This document shows, piece by piece, positions 63,432-64,000 of a stretch of DNA of 64,000 nucleotides. The notes beneath the pieces are model-generated. The model worked only from the letters and a program-made list of their open reading frames with translations. It was not told the origin of the DNA and did no database searches. A program made the position numbers and the translations under genes. Location of the stretch: contig NZ_AP023273.1 of the NCBI RefSeq assembly GCF_013426735.1, positions 806,001 through 870,000 on the forward strand, in the 5' to 3' direction. Origin of the DNA: Agrobacterium vitis. Its GTDB lineage: Bacteria > Pseudomonadota > Alphaproteobacteria > Rhizobiales > Rhizobiaceae. The stretch's first letter is position 1, and each line of letters starts with the position of its first letter.

Positions 63432-64000
63432 ATGACCGAACCATTCACCGCAATCGTCATCGACACCATTGACGGCAAGCCAAAAGGCGTCTTTCGGCAA
63501 TTGACACTGGCCGATCTGGCCGATCACGATGTGCTGGTGGAGGTTTCCTATTCGACCTTGAACTATAAGGATGGATTGGCCTTTACAGGCGCCGGTCGGA
63601 TTGCCCGGCGCACCCCCATCATCGCCGGTGCCGATCTTGCTGGAACAGTGGTAGAATCGCGCTCGCCGGGTTGGAAACCCGGTGACCGCGTGGTCGTCAA
63701 CGGGTTTGGCATGACCGAGACAGAAGGCGGCGGCTATAGCCGCTACCAGCGGGTCAAGCCTGAATGGTTGCTGCGTTTGCCCGAAGGCTTTTCCTTGCAG
63801 GAAGCAATGGCCATCGGCACAGCTGGCTATACCGCAGCGCTGGCCGTGCTGGCTTTGGAGGATTGGAGCGCAATCCAGCCGGGGAGTGGCGAGGTTCTGG
63901 TAACAGGGGCTGGCGGCGGCCTTGGCTCCATGGCCGTCAGCCTTTTGGCTTCGCGGGGCTATCAGGTGACGGCATCCACTGGCAGGCCTGAGACCCATGA
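63432..64000 (+). CDS. AcuI/YhdH-like NADPH quinone/acrylyl-CoA reductase (3' end outside window)
   Basis: The first 189 residues of a medium-chain dehydrogenase/reductase. AGGAG precedes the ATG. The N-terminal GroES-like domain shows YSTLNYKDGLAFTG, PIIAGADLAGTV and GYSRYQRVKPEWL; the Rossmann domain begins with VTGAGGGLGSMAV. No zinc ligands are evident. These features match the YhdH/AcuI group, which reduces acrylyl-CoA or quinones with NADPH. The frame continues past the end of the window. Confidence 0.85.
   Translation, partial: MTEPFTAIVIDTIDGKPKGVFRQLTLADLADHDVLVEVSYSTLNYKDGLAFTGAGRIARRTPIIAGADLAGTVVESRSPGWKPGDRVVVNGFGMTETEGGGYSRYQRVKPEWLLRLPEGFSLQEAMAIGTAGYTAALAVLALEDWSAIQPGSGEVLVTGAGGGLGSMAVSLLASRGYQVTASTGRPETH

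Noticed and set aside
63222..63998. Minus-strand frame opposite the terminal oxidoreductase gene
   Set aside because: The plus-strand frame has a ribosome site, YhdH-family motifs and a Rossmann fold; the antisense frame has none.

Overview
The window reads as a chromosomal segment of a Rhizobiaceae alphaproteobacterium, most like Agrobacterium/Allorhizobium (inference from gene content: dctA with divergent dctBD, an ExsH-type glycanase, a BA14K protein, pseudoazurin next to nnrU, and rhizobial-type intergenic repeats). No database search was possible, so no species is claimed. Coding density is high. I see no prophage, insertion sequence or CRISPR array.

Layout. 1-6.9 kb: the 3' end of an L-rhamnose isomerase gene, a DUF1003 membrane protein, a candidate small RNA, a PepSY protein beside a QseBC/TctDE-like two-component system, and a GH3 beta-glucosidase. 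7.1-8.3 kb: a TetR regulator and a YciA-type thioesterase.

8.3-29 kb is the most distinctive part, a carbohydrate/amino-sugar island of four transcription units. The first, on the minus strand from about 15.9 kb down to 8.3 kb, encodes RidA, an RpiR regulator, an SDR, a GH20 hexosaminidase, an M81 (MlrC-like) metallopeptidase, an MFS carrier and CutC. The second, divergent from it, encodes an NTF2-like protein, a second M81 peptidase and a D-serine-dehydratase-like PLP enzyme. The third is a CUT1 ABC importer with a Gfo/Idh oxidoreductase. The fourth, divergent from the third, encodes a GntR regulator, a SIS-type GlcN-6-P deaminase, NagA and a ROK kinase. The simplest reading is uptake of an N-acetylhexosamine-containing compound, cytoplasmic hydrolysis by GH20, then phosphorylation, deacetylation and deamination to fructose-6-P. 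The paired M81 and D-amino-acid enzymes suggest that the substrate, or a co-substrate, also carries a peptide-like or D-hydroxyamino-acid part. Two DNA motif families appear to link the units.

29-41 kb: two small hypothetical genes, a TetR regulator, dctBD/dctA with a sigma-54 promoter, an ExsH-like RTX/GH16 glycanase, nnrU and pseudoazurin around a long palindrome and an FNR-type box, a Bax-inhibitor-1 protein, and an ECF sigma/anti-sigma pair. 41-46.4 kb: the cytochrome bo oxidase operon cyoABCD with SURF1. 46.5-52 kb: tRNA-Ser(UGA), a DUF1275 protein, a CpxRA-like two-component system and an ABC exporter. 52-60 kb: small envelope proteins, an MscS-type channel and an fbpABC-like iron importer. 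60-64 kb: a long FtsK-type translocase with no membrane domain, and the start of an AcuI/YhdH-like oxidoreductase gene.
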